From Novipirellula herctigrandis (lineage in GTDB: Bacteria > Planctomycetota > Planctomycetia > Pirellulales > Pirellulaceae), in NCBI GenBank assembly GCA_007859835.1, contig SJPJ01000001.1, forward strand, positions 6,547,632 to 6,611,631: DNA of 64,000 bases, given 5' to 3'. The first letter of the stretch is position 1, and the number at the start of each line of letters is the position of its first letter. This document shows positions 9,761-18,787 of this stretch, in pieces. A model generated the notes under the pieces. It was not told where the DNA came from. It did not search any database and saw nothing but the letters and a program-made list of their open reading frames with translations. The position numbers were made by a program, and so were the translations under genes.

Positions 9761-10528
9761 TTAAACGCTTAGCACTTCGGTTGCTCCGTAGCGGTCAGCA
9801 ACCAATATCGGGAATTGCTTGCCAAGCGCACTTCGGTGGGTGTCCAAGACCAACTCGGGATCATTGTTGTGTTCGGACAGATGAGCTAGGCAAGCCCATT
9901 GCAACTTGGCGTTCTTTATTCGCTTGAGCAAACCAGCCGAATCGTTGTTGGACAAATGGCCTTTGGGACCGCTGATCCGTTTCTTAAGCGATTCGGGGTA
10001 CGGTCCGGTGTCGAGCATCATGGGGTCGTAGTTGCTTTCCATGATCACCGCGTCGAGTGATTCGACGACACCGTCGAGACCATCGAAAACGTGGCCCAAA
10101 TCGGTCAGTATTCCCAATCGATGCGAGCCATCGTCGACGACAAACGCAACTCCATCGGCGGCATCATGCGGCGTTCGAATCGTCTCAATCTTGACGCTGC
10201 CGAAAACCATTGTGCTGCCAGAATCAAACAGCTGAATGTTCTGCATTGGGCCAAGTCGTGGTTTGTTGTTAATCGCACGAATCGTCCCCCTGCTGACATG
10301 GATCGGCAAGCCAAATTTTCGATGATAGACCCCCATGCACCGGGTGTGGTCACTATGGTCATGCGAAATAAGTAACGCGTTGACATCACGAATCGACTTG
10401 CCGTGACTAGCAAGTCGTTGTTCCGCTTGCACGCCACTGATGCCGGCATCAAAAAGCAATTTCACTCCGCCTGTTTCGACGTAGATGCAATTGCCGTTAC
10501 TTCCCGATTGTAGAGCGATGACTTCCAT
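9761..10528 (-). CDS. MBL-fold metallo-hydrolase (WalJ/YycJ, PhnP-like group)
   Basis: The N-terminus MEVIALQSGSNGNCIYVE is typical of the WalJ/YycJ branch of the metallo-beta-lactamase fold. The metal-binding signature LISHDHSDH is intact, and later ligands appear in TIRTPHDAADG, GILTDLGH and ACLAHLSEHNNDP. Relatives hydrolyse phosphodiester bonds (nucleic acid 5' ends or cyclic phosphates); the substrate here is unknown. The 255-residue length fits. I prefer the ATG at 10528 over one 27 nt upstream because family members begin at this point; neither has a strong ribosome-binding site. Cytoplasmic. It is followed, in the same direction and 57 nt upstream, by the Tat-exported protein gene. 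Confidence 0.85.
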   Translation of the reverse strand: MEVIALQSGSNGNCIYVETGGVKLLFDAGISGVQAEQRLASHGKSIRDVNALLISHDHSDHTRCMGVYHRKFGLPIHVSRGTIRAINNKPRLGPMQNIQLFDSGSTMVFGSVKIETIRTPHDAADGVAFVVDDGSHRLGILTDLGHVFDGLDGVVESLDAVIMESNYDPMMLDTGPYPESLKKRISGPKGHLSNNDSAGLLKRIKNAKLQWACLAHLSEHNNDPELVLDTHRSALGKQFPILVADRYGATEVLSV

Positions 10529-10585
10529 GGCCAAAAGTGTAGCGTCCCAAGACATGTAAGGCGATAGTCATTGATCGATCTTTCG

Positions 10586-12310
10586 TCATTGGCTTTTGGG
10601 TGTGTTCGCTTCGACGAGCGCACGCATTTTTGGCATTTCGCTGATTGGTTGGTCATAACGCTGTAAATGCCCCCAACTTCCGTACCGTGTTCCTTGGCGA
10701 CCAATGCTGGAGAACGCCATGTAGAGACGGCATTGGGCATCGGCGTGAAGTTTCAATTGCTTTAAGTAACAATCGTGCATGCCTGCGGAGAATTGAGCTT
10801 CCTTTAACGCTGGCATGTAGGACGTTTCTTCCTGGCCCTTCGGTTGGATGTGTTGGCCACCTTCGTAAACGAGAAAATCCACCCCTTCGTCTTGGCAAAG
10901 ATCACGGATGTCGTTGACCATTTCGACGGAATCTGTTTTGATGATCTGTTGCATGTCTTGGATGACTTGATCGCTTGTCAACTTGGGGCCAGCCTTTGCC
11001 CACTTTTCGTAGACTTCGTCACTGGGGCCAAAGTAACCTGCAACGGTCATCGCGTCACATTTGCCAAGTGATAGCACTGTCCGTAGGCAACGGGCGGTGA
11101 TATCCAACCATGCAGCTTGTCCGGCGGCGACCCTGACAAGCCGGTTACGGTCTATTCCAACAAAAATCTTTTCCCAAAGGGCATGGATTCGGTGGGTGGC
11201 GATTCCCAAGCGTTCAGGGAAATTCGTTCCCACTTGGTTGGCGGCTACATCGAAATCATTGAACTCGGGTGTGGTTCCTTGTTTCCACCCCTCGATGTTT
11301 TGTTTTTCGAGCAATTCACCGAGTCGCTTACTGTGTAAATTCCAGTGGGCTTGCTGGAATTGCCAATTCCATACTTCGTTGCTGTATTCGACATAGACTT
11401 TCAACGAAGGGTCGAGTCGGTCACGAACCAACTTTGCCATTTCGGTGATGTATTGATCGTCAGCCATGTGTGGGACACAGACCCATGCGTCGCATTTTGC
11501 AGCATTGGCTAGGTCAACGCACAACTCGATGGCAACACCGGACGCGTAACGCTTTTTCCATGGCTCCATCGGCGAACCCCAAAACCCGATTGCGTCGCCT
11601 TGCGTGCCCGTTTGCGTGAAAAAGTCAAGCGTTTTTCGGTTGGCCCAATGAACGTTGATGCTGTCGTTGGTCCCTAGCCAATCCATAAACCGTAGTGCGT
11701 GAAACTGTTTGCAGTAGTCGACCACTTCGGGCAAAAAGGGTTCAGCGGCCAAGTCCGATTGCTCGAATTCTGCGGCAACAATGCGGATATTCCGAAGATG
11801 GTTTCCACGCTGGCTACGCAAGATTCGAATGATCTCAAGATTGCCGTCGCCAACAGCATGGGCCATTTCAAGTTCGATCCGACCAGGCGCGGAAGCGACA
11901 ATTTTCGTTCGGCCAGCGACGTCGATTTGCCCCTCGCCTTCGTAAACCAGCACGTAACGACCTGGTTTACAAACGTTCGGCAAGATCGTGAAGACGTCTT
12001 GCTCGGTTCGGTCACTGCCCTCAAAAGGAACCTCGACTGGATAGCCATTGGCGTCGATCGCCATCGCCTCATTTTGCTCCGTATTCCAAGCTCCTTGGCC
12101 ATCGACGTTGCGAGTGAGCCAAGCACGGGCTCCCCACATCAAATTCTTGAAGGGGAATCCCGGCTCGTAGTCGGCGATGCCGGCTAAGTTCATGCCGATT
12201 GGCAATCGCGGCGCGTCCGACGTATCTGCTGCAAACGAACAAGAGGGCAATGCGGAGACGCTAGCGGTAGTTGCGGCTAGGTGAAAGAATCGACGTCGAT
12301 TGAGATGCAT
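10586..12310 (-). CDS. Tat-exported glycoside-hydrolase-like protein
   Basis: The start MHLNRRRFFHLAATTASVSA is a twin-arginine signal (RRRFF, then a hydrophobic run), so the folded protein is probably exported. The mature part has YVEYSNEVWNWQF, in which the Asn-Glu pair at a strand end resembles the acid/base site of clan GH-A glycosidases. LVYEGGQH near the C-terminus could carry the nucleophile Glu. Planctomycete relatives are often labelled cellulose-binding domain proteins, but I see no separate binding module. Likely role: attack on an unknown polysaccharide outside the cytoplasm. An ATG nine codons upstream (12337) is less likely because the Tat motif should be near the start. Confidence 0.65.
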   Translation of the reverse strand: MHLNRRRFFHLAATTASVSALPSCSFAADTSDAPRLPIGMNLAGIADYEPGFPFKNLMWGARAWLTRNVDGQGAWNTEQNEAMAIDANGYPVEVPFEGSDRTEQDVFTILPNVCKPGRYVLVYEGEGQIDVAGRTKIVASAPGRIELEMAHAVGDGNLEIIRILRSQRGNHLRNIRIVAAEFEQSDLAAEPFLPEVVDYCKQFHALRFMDWLGTNDSINVHWANRKTLDFFTQTGTQGDAIGFWGSPMEPWKKRYASGVAIELCVDLANAAKCDAWVCVPHMADDQYITEMAKLVRDRLDPSLKVYVEYSNEVWNWQFQQAHWNLHSKRLGELLEKQNIEGWKQGTTPEFNDFDVAANQVGTNFPERLGIATHRIHALWEKIFVGIDRNRLVRVAAGQAAWLDITARCLRTVLSLGKCDAMTVAGYFGPSDEVYEKWAKAGPKLTSDQVIQDMQQIIKTDSVEMVNDIRDLCQDEGVDFLVYEGGQHIQPKGQEETSYMPALKEAQFSAGMHDCYLKQLKLHADAQCRLYMAFSSIGRQGTRYGSWGHLQRYDQPISEMPKMRALVEANTPKSQ

Positions 12311-12397
12311 GGGGACGGCCTGCGGAGGATGGATCACGTGGTTCGTATCGCGATCCGATCATAACTGACCGTCAGGGTCACTGAAAGCATTACGTCG

Positions 12398-12457
12398 TTT
12401 TCTCAGAGCTCTAAGGGTTTCGGAGCTCTCAGGTTCTTGCAGCTCTAAGGGGTTTCT
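12398..12457. repeat. Imperfect ~17-bp repeat around AGCTCTAAGGGTTTC
   Basis: Three imperfect copies (12406-12421, 12423-12438, 12439-12457) share GAGCTCTNAGG followed by a T/C-rich end. The array ends at the stop codon of the neighbouring Cys/Pro-rich protein gene. No function can be assigned. Confidence 0.6.
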
Positions 12458-13311
12458 CAGCGTTGAGTTGAGCTGCGTCGGCTCGATGTTACTTTTGAGA
12501 TCGTCTGTTTCCGCGACGAAGAAGTGTAAGCCGATGGGCGAACCGATTGACGACGTTGGTTGTTGACTCCGTCCGTAAATGGATCGTTTAACGCATCGAA
12601 CAACGAATCGCTTTTGGGCTGCGGTTCAGGGATGCGCGGTTGGGAACGGATGTTGGGTTCGGGGCGTGGCTTGGGCTGCACGGTCGGCTCAGGCTGCACG
12701 GGAATGACAGGAGCGGTTTGAATCCGCGGCGCAGTCATATGCATCGGTGACCGTGGCATACTTGTTTGTGGAGTTGAGCTTCGTGGGCTCGAGCGGGGTG
12801 CTGAATAAAGCGGCGTCGACGACATCGGGGCTGGTGGTGCCGTCAGAACCGGGGCTGGGGGCATAGCACGTGAGTTAGGTATTGGCTCGTAATAGAGCGG
12901 TCCCGGTGTATCGAGCATCATTGGCTCGGGAATCGACATCATCCCGATATCGATAGGCGCCGAATCACAGGCTCCATCGCAGAGTGATTCGTCACAAAAT
13001 CCTTTTGCAGGTGGGCATTTATCGAGCCCAAATAGTTTCTCGATGCCTCCCGCAAAGGCGTCTAGGGTCCGATAGAGTGGATTGTGTTTGGGGGGGCAAG
13101 CAGCCGATACATCGCATCCGCAGGAGCAATCGTCCATCGATGCAAATGGCATTTCACAAGTCTCGCAGCCACAATCGGACGCCGATAGTATCGAGGATTG
13201 ACTCGAAATGGCGAGCGAGAGGACACCGGCGATCGCCAGCCGTAAACCCGCTGTTGCAAGCGGGAGGCGGCGATTCGCGATACTGGAGCGGACAGGTGTA
13301 TGAATCATCAT
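12457..13311 (-). CDS. Secreted Cys-rich, Pro-rich hypothetical protein
   Basis: A basic start is followed by a hydrophobic signal segment (LRLAIAGVLSLAISS). Then comes a domain with about 13 cysteines in 80 residues: CGCETC, CSCGC, CPPKHNPL, DKCPPAKGFC, LCDGAC. The C-terminal 150 residues are Pro/Ser/Arg-rich with repeated PRSSP/PRSPM-like and QPEP/PEPN motifs and a basic tail. I do not recognise a named family. The spacing suggests disulfides or metal binding outside the cytoplasm, and a Pro-rich stalk or cell-surface role is possible. Planctomycetes are known for cysteine-rich surface proteins, but linking this one to them is inference. Two adjacent ATG codons (13311, 13308) are possible starts. 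Confidence 0.6.
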   Translation of the reverse strand: MMIHTPVRSSIANRRLPLATAGLRLAIAGVLSLAISSQSSILSASDCGCETCEMPFASMDDCSCGCDVSAACPPKHNPLYRTLDAFAGGIEKLFGLDKCPPAKGFCDESLCDGACDSAPIDIGMMSIPEPMMLDTPGPLYYEPIPNSRAMPPAPVLTAPPAPMSSTPLYSAPRSSPRSSTPQTSMPRSPMHMTAPRIQTAPVIPVQPEPTVQPKPRPEPNIRSQPRIPEPQPKSDSLFDALNDPFTDGVNNQRRQSVRPSAYTSSSRKQTISKVTSSRRSSTQR

Positions 13312-13521
13312 CGAGAACCTTTTCTGGGTATGCGTGTTGCTTCTGGGTATCGACCCGCTAGAACCGGAATGACCAAGAGAATCCGAACGAACGGCAAAAT
13401 CGCCCTATTTTGCCTATCCGCCCCGGAGTGCGTTCTGAGCTAGAGAAAGCTTGCAGACAACTCGCTCTGAGAACGCTAAACTGTTCCTCTTGGCGGATTT
13501 ACCTAATCTTTAACGACTATT

Positions 13522-16245
13522 TTGGCAGAGAAAAAAGCTGTGAGTTTCGATCCCTTTGGTGCACGCGATCAATTTAACACTGGCCACGGCATGGCCACCC
13601 TTTACCGCCTTAGTAAGTTGGAGGAAGCGGGGCTCGGCAAAGTCAGCCGACTGCCATTCTCGATTCGAGTATTGCTCGAGGCGGTTCTGCGAAATTGCGA
13701 CGGTTTCTCGGTCACAGAGCAAGATGTCAAGAATCTCGCGGCTTGGAACGCGGCGGCTCCTGAAAAGCAAGAGTTGCCCTTCAAACCGTATCGAGTCGTC
13801 CTGCAAGACTTCACCGGTGTTCCCGCAATCGTGGACCTTGCGGCGATGAGGTCGGCGATGGAGAGAATTGGTGGTGATCCTGAGAAGATCAACCCGTTGA
13901 TTCCGGTTGACTTGGTCATTGACCACTCGGTTCAAGTCGACTTCTTTGGCAGCGAATTGGCGTTAGGTAAAAATGTGGAAAGGGAATTCGAGCGCAACCG
14001 AGAACGCTACGAGTTCCTACGCTGGGGGCAAAAAGCATTCGACAACTTCCGTGTTGTTCCTCCTAACGTTGGGATTGTCCATCAAGTCAATCTCGAGTAT
14101 CTCGCTCGCGTCGTCGCCCTTCAGGAGACCGAAGATGGCCCGGTCGCAGTGCCTGATACGCTGGTCGGCACCGATAGCCACACGACGATGATCAATGGCC
14201 TTGGTGTACTGGGGTGGGGCGTCGGAGGGATCGAAGCGGAAGCGAATATGCTTGGTCAGCCGCTTTATATGCTTATGCCCGAAGTGATTGGTTTTGAATT
14301 GATCGGCGCATTGCCACAGGGGGCAACGGCAACCGACATGGTCCTTCGTGTCGTGGAAATTCTTCGCGAAGAAGGGGTCGTTGGCAAGTTCGTCGAGTTC
14401 TTCGGTGCAGGGATGAACAAGATGAGTGTGGCCGATCGTGCAACGATCGCCAACATGGCACCCGAATATGGCGCGACGATGGGCTTCTTTCCCGTCGATA
14501 ATGTCACGCTTGAGTACATGCGGCAAACGGGACGCAGCGAAAAGCAAGTCAAACTTGTCGAAACGTACTGCAAGGAGCAAGGTCTATTTCGCACTGATGA
14601 CGGGCCAGAACTGGAATACACCAAGACGTTGTCACTCGATCTTGGGACGGTTGTGCCAAGTTTGGCAGGGCCGAAACGACCGCAAGATCGCATCGCCCTT
14701 TCGGAGATGAAGCAATCGTTCGAAAAGTCGCTGACTGCGCCAGTTGGCAAAACAGGATTTGGTCTCCAGAAGAGCGACTTAGAGCGAACCGGTACGGTCG
14801 AAGACAACGGCCATAGTAGCGAGATCACTCACGGTGCCGTCGTTATCGCTGCGATCACTTCCTGCACCAACACGAGCAATCCCTCGGTAATGGTCGGTGC
14901 TGGATTGTTGGCTAAGAAAGCTGCCGAGCTGGGTTTGAAGGTCGCCTCACATGTGAAGACCAGTTTGGCTCCAGGTTCACGGGTTGTCACAGAATACCTC
15001 GACAAAGCGGGACTGAGCGAAAGTCTTGACAAACTTGGCTTCAACACGGTCGGTTATGGCTGCACGACTTGTATCGGCAACAGCGGCCCCCTTCCTGAAA
15101 ATGTTGCCAAGGCGATCAAATCAGGCGATCTAGTTGCCTCGGCTGTTTTGAGTGGTAATCGTAACTTTGAAGGACGCGTCAATCCGCTGACCAAGGCGAA
15201 CTATTTGGCAAGTCCTCCGCTCGTTGTCGCCTACGCATTAGCCGGGACGACCGATATCGACTTGGCCAACGAACCGCTGGGCAAAGGAAGCGACGGCAAT
15301 GATGTCTACTTAAAAGACGTCTGGCCGACTAACGAAGAAATCCGCGAAACGATGCTCCGGTCAATCGAGCCCGAGATGTTCACGGGGCAATACGAAGCTT
15401 CGGTCACCGGCAACGAGCAGTGGAATGCGATCGAAGTGGCCGATAGTGCGATCTATCCTTGGGACGATACCAGTACCTACATCCATCATCCACCTTTCTT
15501 GGATTCCGTGACCGGCGAAGCCGTTGGTGATATCGAGCCAATCAAGGGAGCTCGCGTGATGGCGCTGCTGGGCGATTCGGTCACGACTGACCATATTTCG
15601 CCCGCCGGAGCGATCGCATCGGACGGACCGGCTGGAAAGTTCTTGCAAGATTCCAACGTCCCCATTCGCGAATTCAATAGTTTCGGATCACGACGCGGGA
15701 ACGATCGTGTGATGGTCCGGGGTACCTTCGCGAATATCCGTATCCGTAACCAAATGGCACCTGGAACCGAAGGCGGCGTGACGCGACATTTGCCCGATGG
15801 CGAAGTGATGAGCATCTACGATGCGTCGATGAAGTACCAAGCGGATGGTGTGCCATTGGTTGTGTTCGCAGGTGCGGAATATGGAACCGGCAGCAGCCGC
15901 GACTGGGCCGCAAAGGGAACAATGTTATTGGGCGTGAAGGCGGTAATCGCAGCTAGCTACGAGCGGATTCACCGGAGCAACCTCGTTGGGATGGGCGTTT
16001 TGCCGCTTGAGTTCGCCGATGGAGCGACATGGCAATCACTCGGTTTGACCGGCGAAGAAACCATCGACATTCCTGATTTGTCGAACGAACTTGAGCCACG
16101 TTCGACGATCATGGTTCATGCTACCGATGCCAGTAACCTTACCAAGACGTTCCCATGTGTAGTGCGAATCGATACACCTGTCGAAATGAGCTACTTCCAA
16201 AACGGTGGAATTTTGCCAACCGTCCTACGGAATTTGTCTAAATAG
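13522..16245 (+). CDS. acnA: Aconitate hydratase (AcnA type)
   Basis: Catalyses citrate-isocitrate interconversion in the TCA cycle. The 907-residue length matches AcnA/IRP-type aconitases. Three [4Fe-4S] ligands are visible: Cys448 in CTNTSNPS and Cys514 and Cys517 in [12 protein letters not shown], with the 66- and 3-residue spacing seen in E. coli AcnA (435/501/504). The C-terminal swivel domain has [13 protein letters not shown], the active-site Ser-Arg loop. The only upstream starts are non-ATG: TTG at 13522, taken here, or GTG at 13540 ([10 protein letters not shown]), which lies closer to the conserved start of the family. Cytoplasmic. It stands alone; a hairpin follows at 16327. Confidence 0.96.
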   Translation: MAEKKAVSFDPFGARDQFNTGHGMATLYRLSKLEEAGLGKVSRLPFSIRVLLEAVLRNCDGFSVTEQDVKNLAAWNAAAPEKQELPFKPYRVVLQDFTGVPAIVDLAAMRSAMERIGGDPEKINPLIPVDLVIDHSVQVDFFGSELALGKNVEREFERNRERYEFLRWGQKAFDNFRVVPPNVGIVHQVNLEYLARVVALQETEDGPVAVPDTLVGTDSHTTMINGLGVLGWGVGGIEAEANMLGQPLYMLMPEVIGFELIGALPQGATATDMVLRVVEILREEGVVGKFVEFFGAGMNKMSVADRATIANMAPEYGATMGFFPVDNVTLEYMRQTGRSEKQVKLVETYCKEQGLFRTDDGPELEYTKTLSLDLGTVVPSLAGPKRPQDRIALSEMKQSFEKSLTAPVGKTGFGLQKSDLERTGTVEDNGHSSEITHGAVVIAAITSCTNTSNPSVMVGAGLLAKKAAELGLKVASHVKTSLAPGSRVVTEYLDKAGLSESLDKLGFNTVGYGCTTCIGNSGPLPENVAKAIKSGDLVASAVLSGNRNFEGRVNPLTKANYLASPPLVVAYALAGTTDIDLANEPLGKGSDGNDVYLKDVWPTNEEIRETMLRSIEPEMFTGQYEASVTGNEQWNAIEVADSAIYPWDDTSTYIHHPPFLDSVTGEAVGDIEPIKGARVMALLGDSVTTDHISPAGAIASDGPAGKFLQDSNVPIREFNSFGSRRGNDRVMVRGTFANIRIRNQMAPGTEGGVTRHLPDGEVMSIYDASMKYQADGVPLVVFAGAEYGTGSSRDWAAKGTMLLGVKAVIAASYERIHRSNLVGMGVLPLEFADGATWQSLGLTGEETIDIPDLSNELEPRSTIMVHATDASNLTKTFPCVVRIDTPVEMSYFQNGGILPTVLRNLSK

Positions 16246-16326
16246 ACTTGGGTTGGCACCATCGCCTTATCTAGACCTGAATGACCGTCTCGCGCCGGTC
16301 GTCAGGCCAACAGCCCGATGCAACGT

Positions 16327-16355
16327 CTCGGAGTTCAGCCCTCGGCTGCTCCGAG
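16327..16355. terminator. Hairpin downstream of acnA, possible terminator
   Basis: CTCGGAG pairs with CTCCGAG and, inside it, CAGCC pairs with GGCTG around a 3-nt CTC loop, giving a 12-bp GC-rich stem with a 2-nt bulge. No T-run follows on the plus strand, so intrinsic termination would be weak. It could instead stabilise the acnA mRNA 3' end. Confidence 0.45.
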
Positions 16356-16374
16356 GTTGTCGCTGTTATTCCCT

Positions 16375-16423
16375 GCCGTCGCTTTTGGCTTGCCGTCGCT
16401 TTTGGCTTGCCGTCGCTTTTTGG
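16375..16423. repeat. 17-bp tandem repeat, three copies
   Basis: Two exact copies of GCCGTCGCTTTTGGCTT (16375-16391, 16392-16408) and a partial third with one extra T. Located between acnA and the GAF-HlyD gene; non-coding. Confidence 0.9.
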
Positions 16424-16672
16424 GGCCTGCCGGAAGCGTCGCCCAAGGAAAAGTGATTCCGTATTGGGATCGAAACCTAATGTAGGCGACTTTGCCACTA
16501 TAATCGATAATTCCGTTGCGACTGTGAGGACGCTTCTGGCTCCGTTTTTCGGTTTGATTGGTCTTTGTCTCCCCGAGTCGAATAAAAACGTGGACCTCCT
16601 TGGTGTCGTGCCTGAATGTTCAATTACGCTCAGGTCTGATGCGTCAGGCCTTTTCCATCAAAAGCGATTTCT

Positions 16673-18787
16673 ATGAGTAGTTCGTTGAACTCCGAATCGA
16701 CGACTCCGAGCGGTGATTCACAGAGCAGTGATTTACCGAGCGGTGATTCGTTAAGCCAATCGGTTGACACGGCTGAAGCGACGGCAAGGGTGGTTGCCAA
16801 GATCGCTGAAGAGAATGCGACGCGGGCCGAGTTTCTCCGCTCGCTCGCGCAACATTTTCAGTCCGAATTCGGAGTAGGGCTTGTCGCAATCTCAGCCGCC
16901 GATTGGGAACAACCAATTATGCTGGTCGCCGATGAGACGCTCGGGCGCCAAATTCATCGACTTTCGGTTCGCTCCTCGCTCGCTATCGCCTCCCCTACCC
17001 CAACGGCAACGGATGTTGCATTGCGTGATCCCTCGTCGACCAGCGTTGACGATCAAGCCCCCCCCTCGGATTCGCTTTCGGTGCGAGCCTTTCAAGTCGA
17101 ACTCCATCGTTTCCCAGATCCGATTGCGGTGCTATTAGTGCACCGACTTCGGTACCGACCGGAGCCATCCGAACAACTTGCGGCGATTCACAAGCTTGGT
17201 CTGTATGCGAAACCAGTGGGTGAATCGCTCGATCGATATCGCGGCAATCCTGTGCATCAACAAATCCTCGCGGCCGAGTCCGAATCGATGTTGTGTGACC
17301 GTAACGCCATGTTGCAGTTGCACCGAAATCTGAACGTTGGTGCAACGGCTTACCGTATTGCGAACGAATCGCGTCGCTTGATTCGATGCGATCGTGTGAC
17401 TGTGCTAATTCCTAAGGCTCGGAAATGGAAGGTCCGAGCGGTCAGTGGTGTGGCGGTGGTCGATCGGCGTAGTAACGCGGTGCGATCGATCGAGAGATTC
17501 GTTGATCGAGCGATCGTAATGTCACGACCGTTGGTTTTGCCAGGCGAAGAAATGTTGCCTCCGCAAATTCAGCGGCCGCTTGATGAATACCTAGACGAGT
17601 CGGGTGTCGCCTCGGTGGTACTGCTTCCGATTCGAGTCGAACAAGATGAGGCGAGCGACGAGGCCCGCTCTCACGCCAATGATCCGCTCAAGCGAGAAGG
17701 GAGGTTGGTGGGTGTGATCTTGGTCGAATCGTTCTCGGAAGCTGGCAACAAAGGGCTTTCCCCAGTGATGTCAACCATCGCGAGTGAATCGTCTGTGGCG
17801 CTCGCAAATTCGCTTGAGTATGAAGGCATTTGGGGTGTGTCATTTTGGCGTGTTCTCGGGAAGATCAAACAATCAAGTAAATCGTTCCGGCTTGCACTCG
17901 CATTGTTTGTTGTAGCGATCGCATTTTTTGCATCGACATGGATTCAATTGGATCACTACATTGTGGCGACCGGAACGGTGCAACCGCAATCACGCCGGCA
18001 AGTGTTTGCATTGGTCGACGGTGTCGTCAATATGCTGCACGTTGCCGATGGCGAGTCAGTTCAATCCGGTGACCTGCTGTTGGAGCTCGAAAATACTGAA
18101 TTGGATAACCGCGTTGAAAGCTTGGCGGGACAAATTCAAACCACGTTGCAACGTTTGGCCTCGATTAAAGCGGTCCGATTGAGTGATGACAAGCAAGAGA
18201 GTCAATCGAGTCGGTTGGCGGTTGAGCAGCAGCAGTATGAGAGTGAGCTTGCCAATTTGCAATCACAACAGGAAGTGCTGGAGGCCGAGCGTCGCAATTT
18301 GCTGGTCAAGAGCCCGATCGATGGTTCGATTGTTGGATGGCAATTGCACCAACGGCTTGCCAGTCGACCGGTTTCTCGTGGCAATCTGCTCTTAAGCGTA
18401 GTCAATGAAAACGGGCCCTGGGAATTGAACCTGCAAGTGGACGATTCCCAGTCCAATGCGATGTTGGAATCCTTGTCCCTGCAACGTAATTTACCGGTTA
18501 CCTTTGCTGTCGCGACCCAGCCGCAGCGATCCTACGCGGCAACACTGATCCATGTCGCAAGTGCGGCACGTGTTGATGATACAAAACATTCGGTCATTGA
18601 TGCGGTCGCCGCGGTGGTTATGAACGGCGAAGCCAGTCAGGATGCCGACATGTTCACAGCAAATGACGTTCGGATCGGAGCCGATGTGACCGCACGTGTT
18701 TACTGTGGCCGCCGCTCGCTACTGCGAAGTTGGTTCAGTGACGTGTTTGATTTTGTCAATCGCAAAGTGTTGTTCTATTTCCGATGA
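16673..18787 (+). CDS. GAF domain plus HlyD-type membrane-fusion protein
   Basis: 704 residues. A Ser-rich start (three SGDSQ-like pentads) leads into a helical region, then a GAF-like sensor fold at about 205-375 (RLIRCDRVTVLIP, RAVSGVAVVD, VASVVLLPIRV, GVILVESFSEAG). One membrane segment follows near 405-425 (LALALFVVAIAFFAS). Then a HlyD/barrel-sandwich region: IVATGTVQPQSRRQVFALVDG, VADGESVQSGDLLLELEN, a coiled-coil hairpin, and IDGSIVGWQ. So the N-terminus with GAF is cytoplasmic and the adaptor part periplasmic. The 3' end overlaps the next gene by 4 bp (ATGA), indicating translational coupling with the M50 protease-like partner. No ABC transporter or RND pump is adjacent. Role in peptide handling or export is inferred. 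Confidence 0.8.
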   Translation: MSSSLNSESTTPSGDSQSSDLPSGDSLSQSVDTAEATARVVAKIAEENATRAEFLRSLAQHFQSEFGVGLVAISAADWEQPIMLVADETLGRQIHRLSVRSSLAIASPTPTATDVALRDPSSTSVDDQAPPSDSLSVRAFQVELHRFPDPIAVLLVHRLRYRPEPSEQLAAIHKLGLYAKPVGESLDRYRGNPVHQQILAAESESMLCDRNAMLQLHRNLNVGATAYRIANESRRLIRCDRVTVLIPKARKWKVRAVSGVAVVDRRSNAVRSIERFVDRAIVMSRPLVLPGEEMLPPQIQRPLDEYLDESGVASVVLLPIRVEQDEASDEARSHANDPLKREGRLVGVILVESFSEAGNKGLSPVMSTIASESSVALANSLEYEGIWGVSFWRVLGKIKQSSKSFRLALALFVVAIAFFASTWIQLDHYIVATGTVQPQSRRQVFALVDGVVNMLHVADGESVQSGDLLLELENTELDNRVESLAGQIQTTLQRLASIKAVRLSDDKQESQSSRLAVEQQQYESELANLQSQQEVLEAERRNLLVKSPIDGSIVGWQLHQRLASRPVSRGNLLLSVVNENGPWELNLQVDDSQSNAMLESLSLQRNLPVTFAVATQPQRSYAATLIHVASAARVDDTKHSVIDAVAAVVMNGEASQDADMFTANDVRIGADVTARVYCGRRSLLRSWFSDVFDFVNRKVLFYFR
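16708..16752 (+). repeat. 15-bp in-frame repeat, three units, in the GAF-HlyD N-terminus
   Basis: Three diverged 15-bp units (GAGCGGTGATTCACA-like) encode the Ser/Asp-rich pentads near residues 12-27 of the GAF-HlyD protein. Confidence 0.75.

Larger units (their letters stand above)
16246..16672. other. Intergenic region (427 bp) after acnA
   Basis: No gene was recognised. It contains a strong hairpin (16327-16355) and a three-copy 17-bp repeat (16375-16423). The promoter of the GAF-HlyD gene must lie in the right-hand part, but no clear -35/-10 pair could be picked out. Confidence 0.5.

Noticed and set aside
16281-16676. 131-residue plus-strand frame after acnA
   Set aside because: Runs through the 17-bp repeat and hairpin with no domain; overlaps the next real gene.
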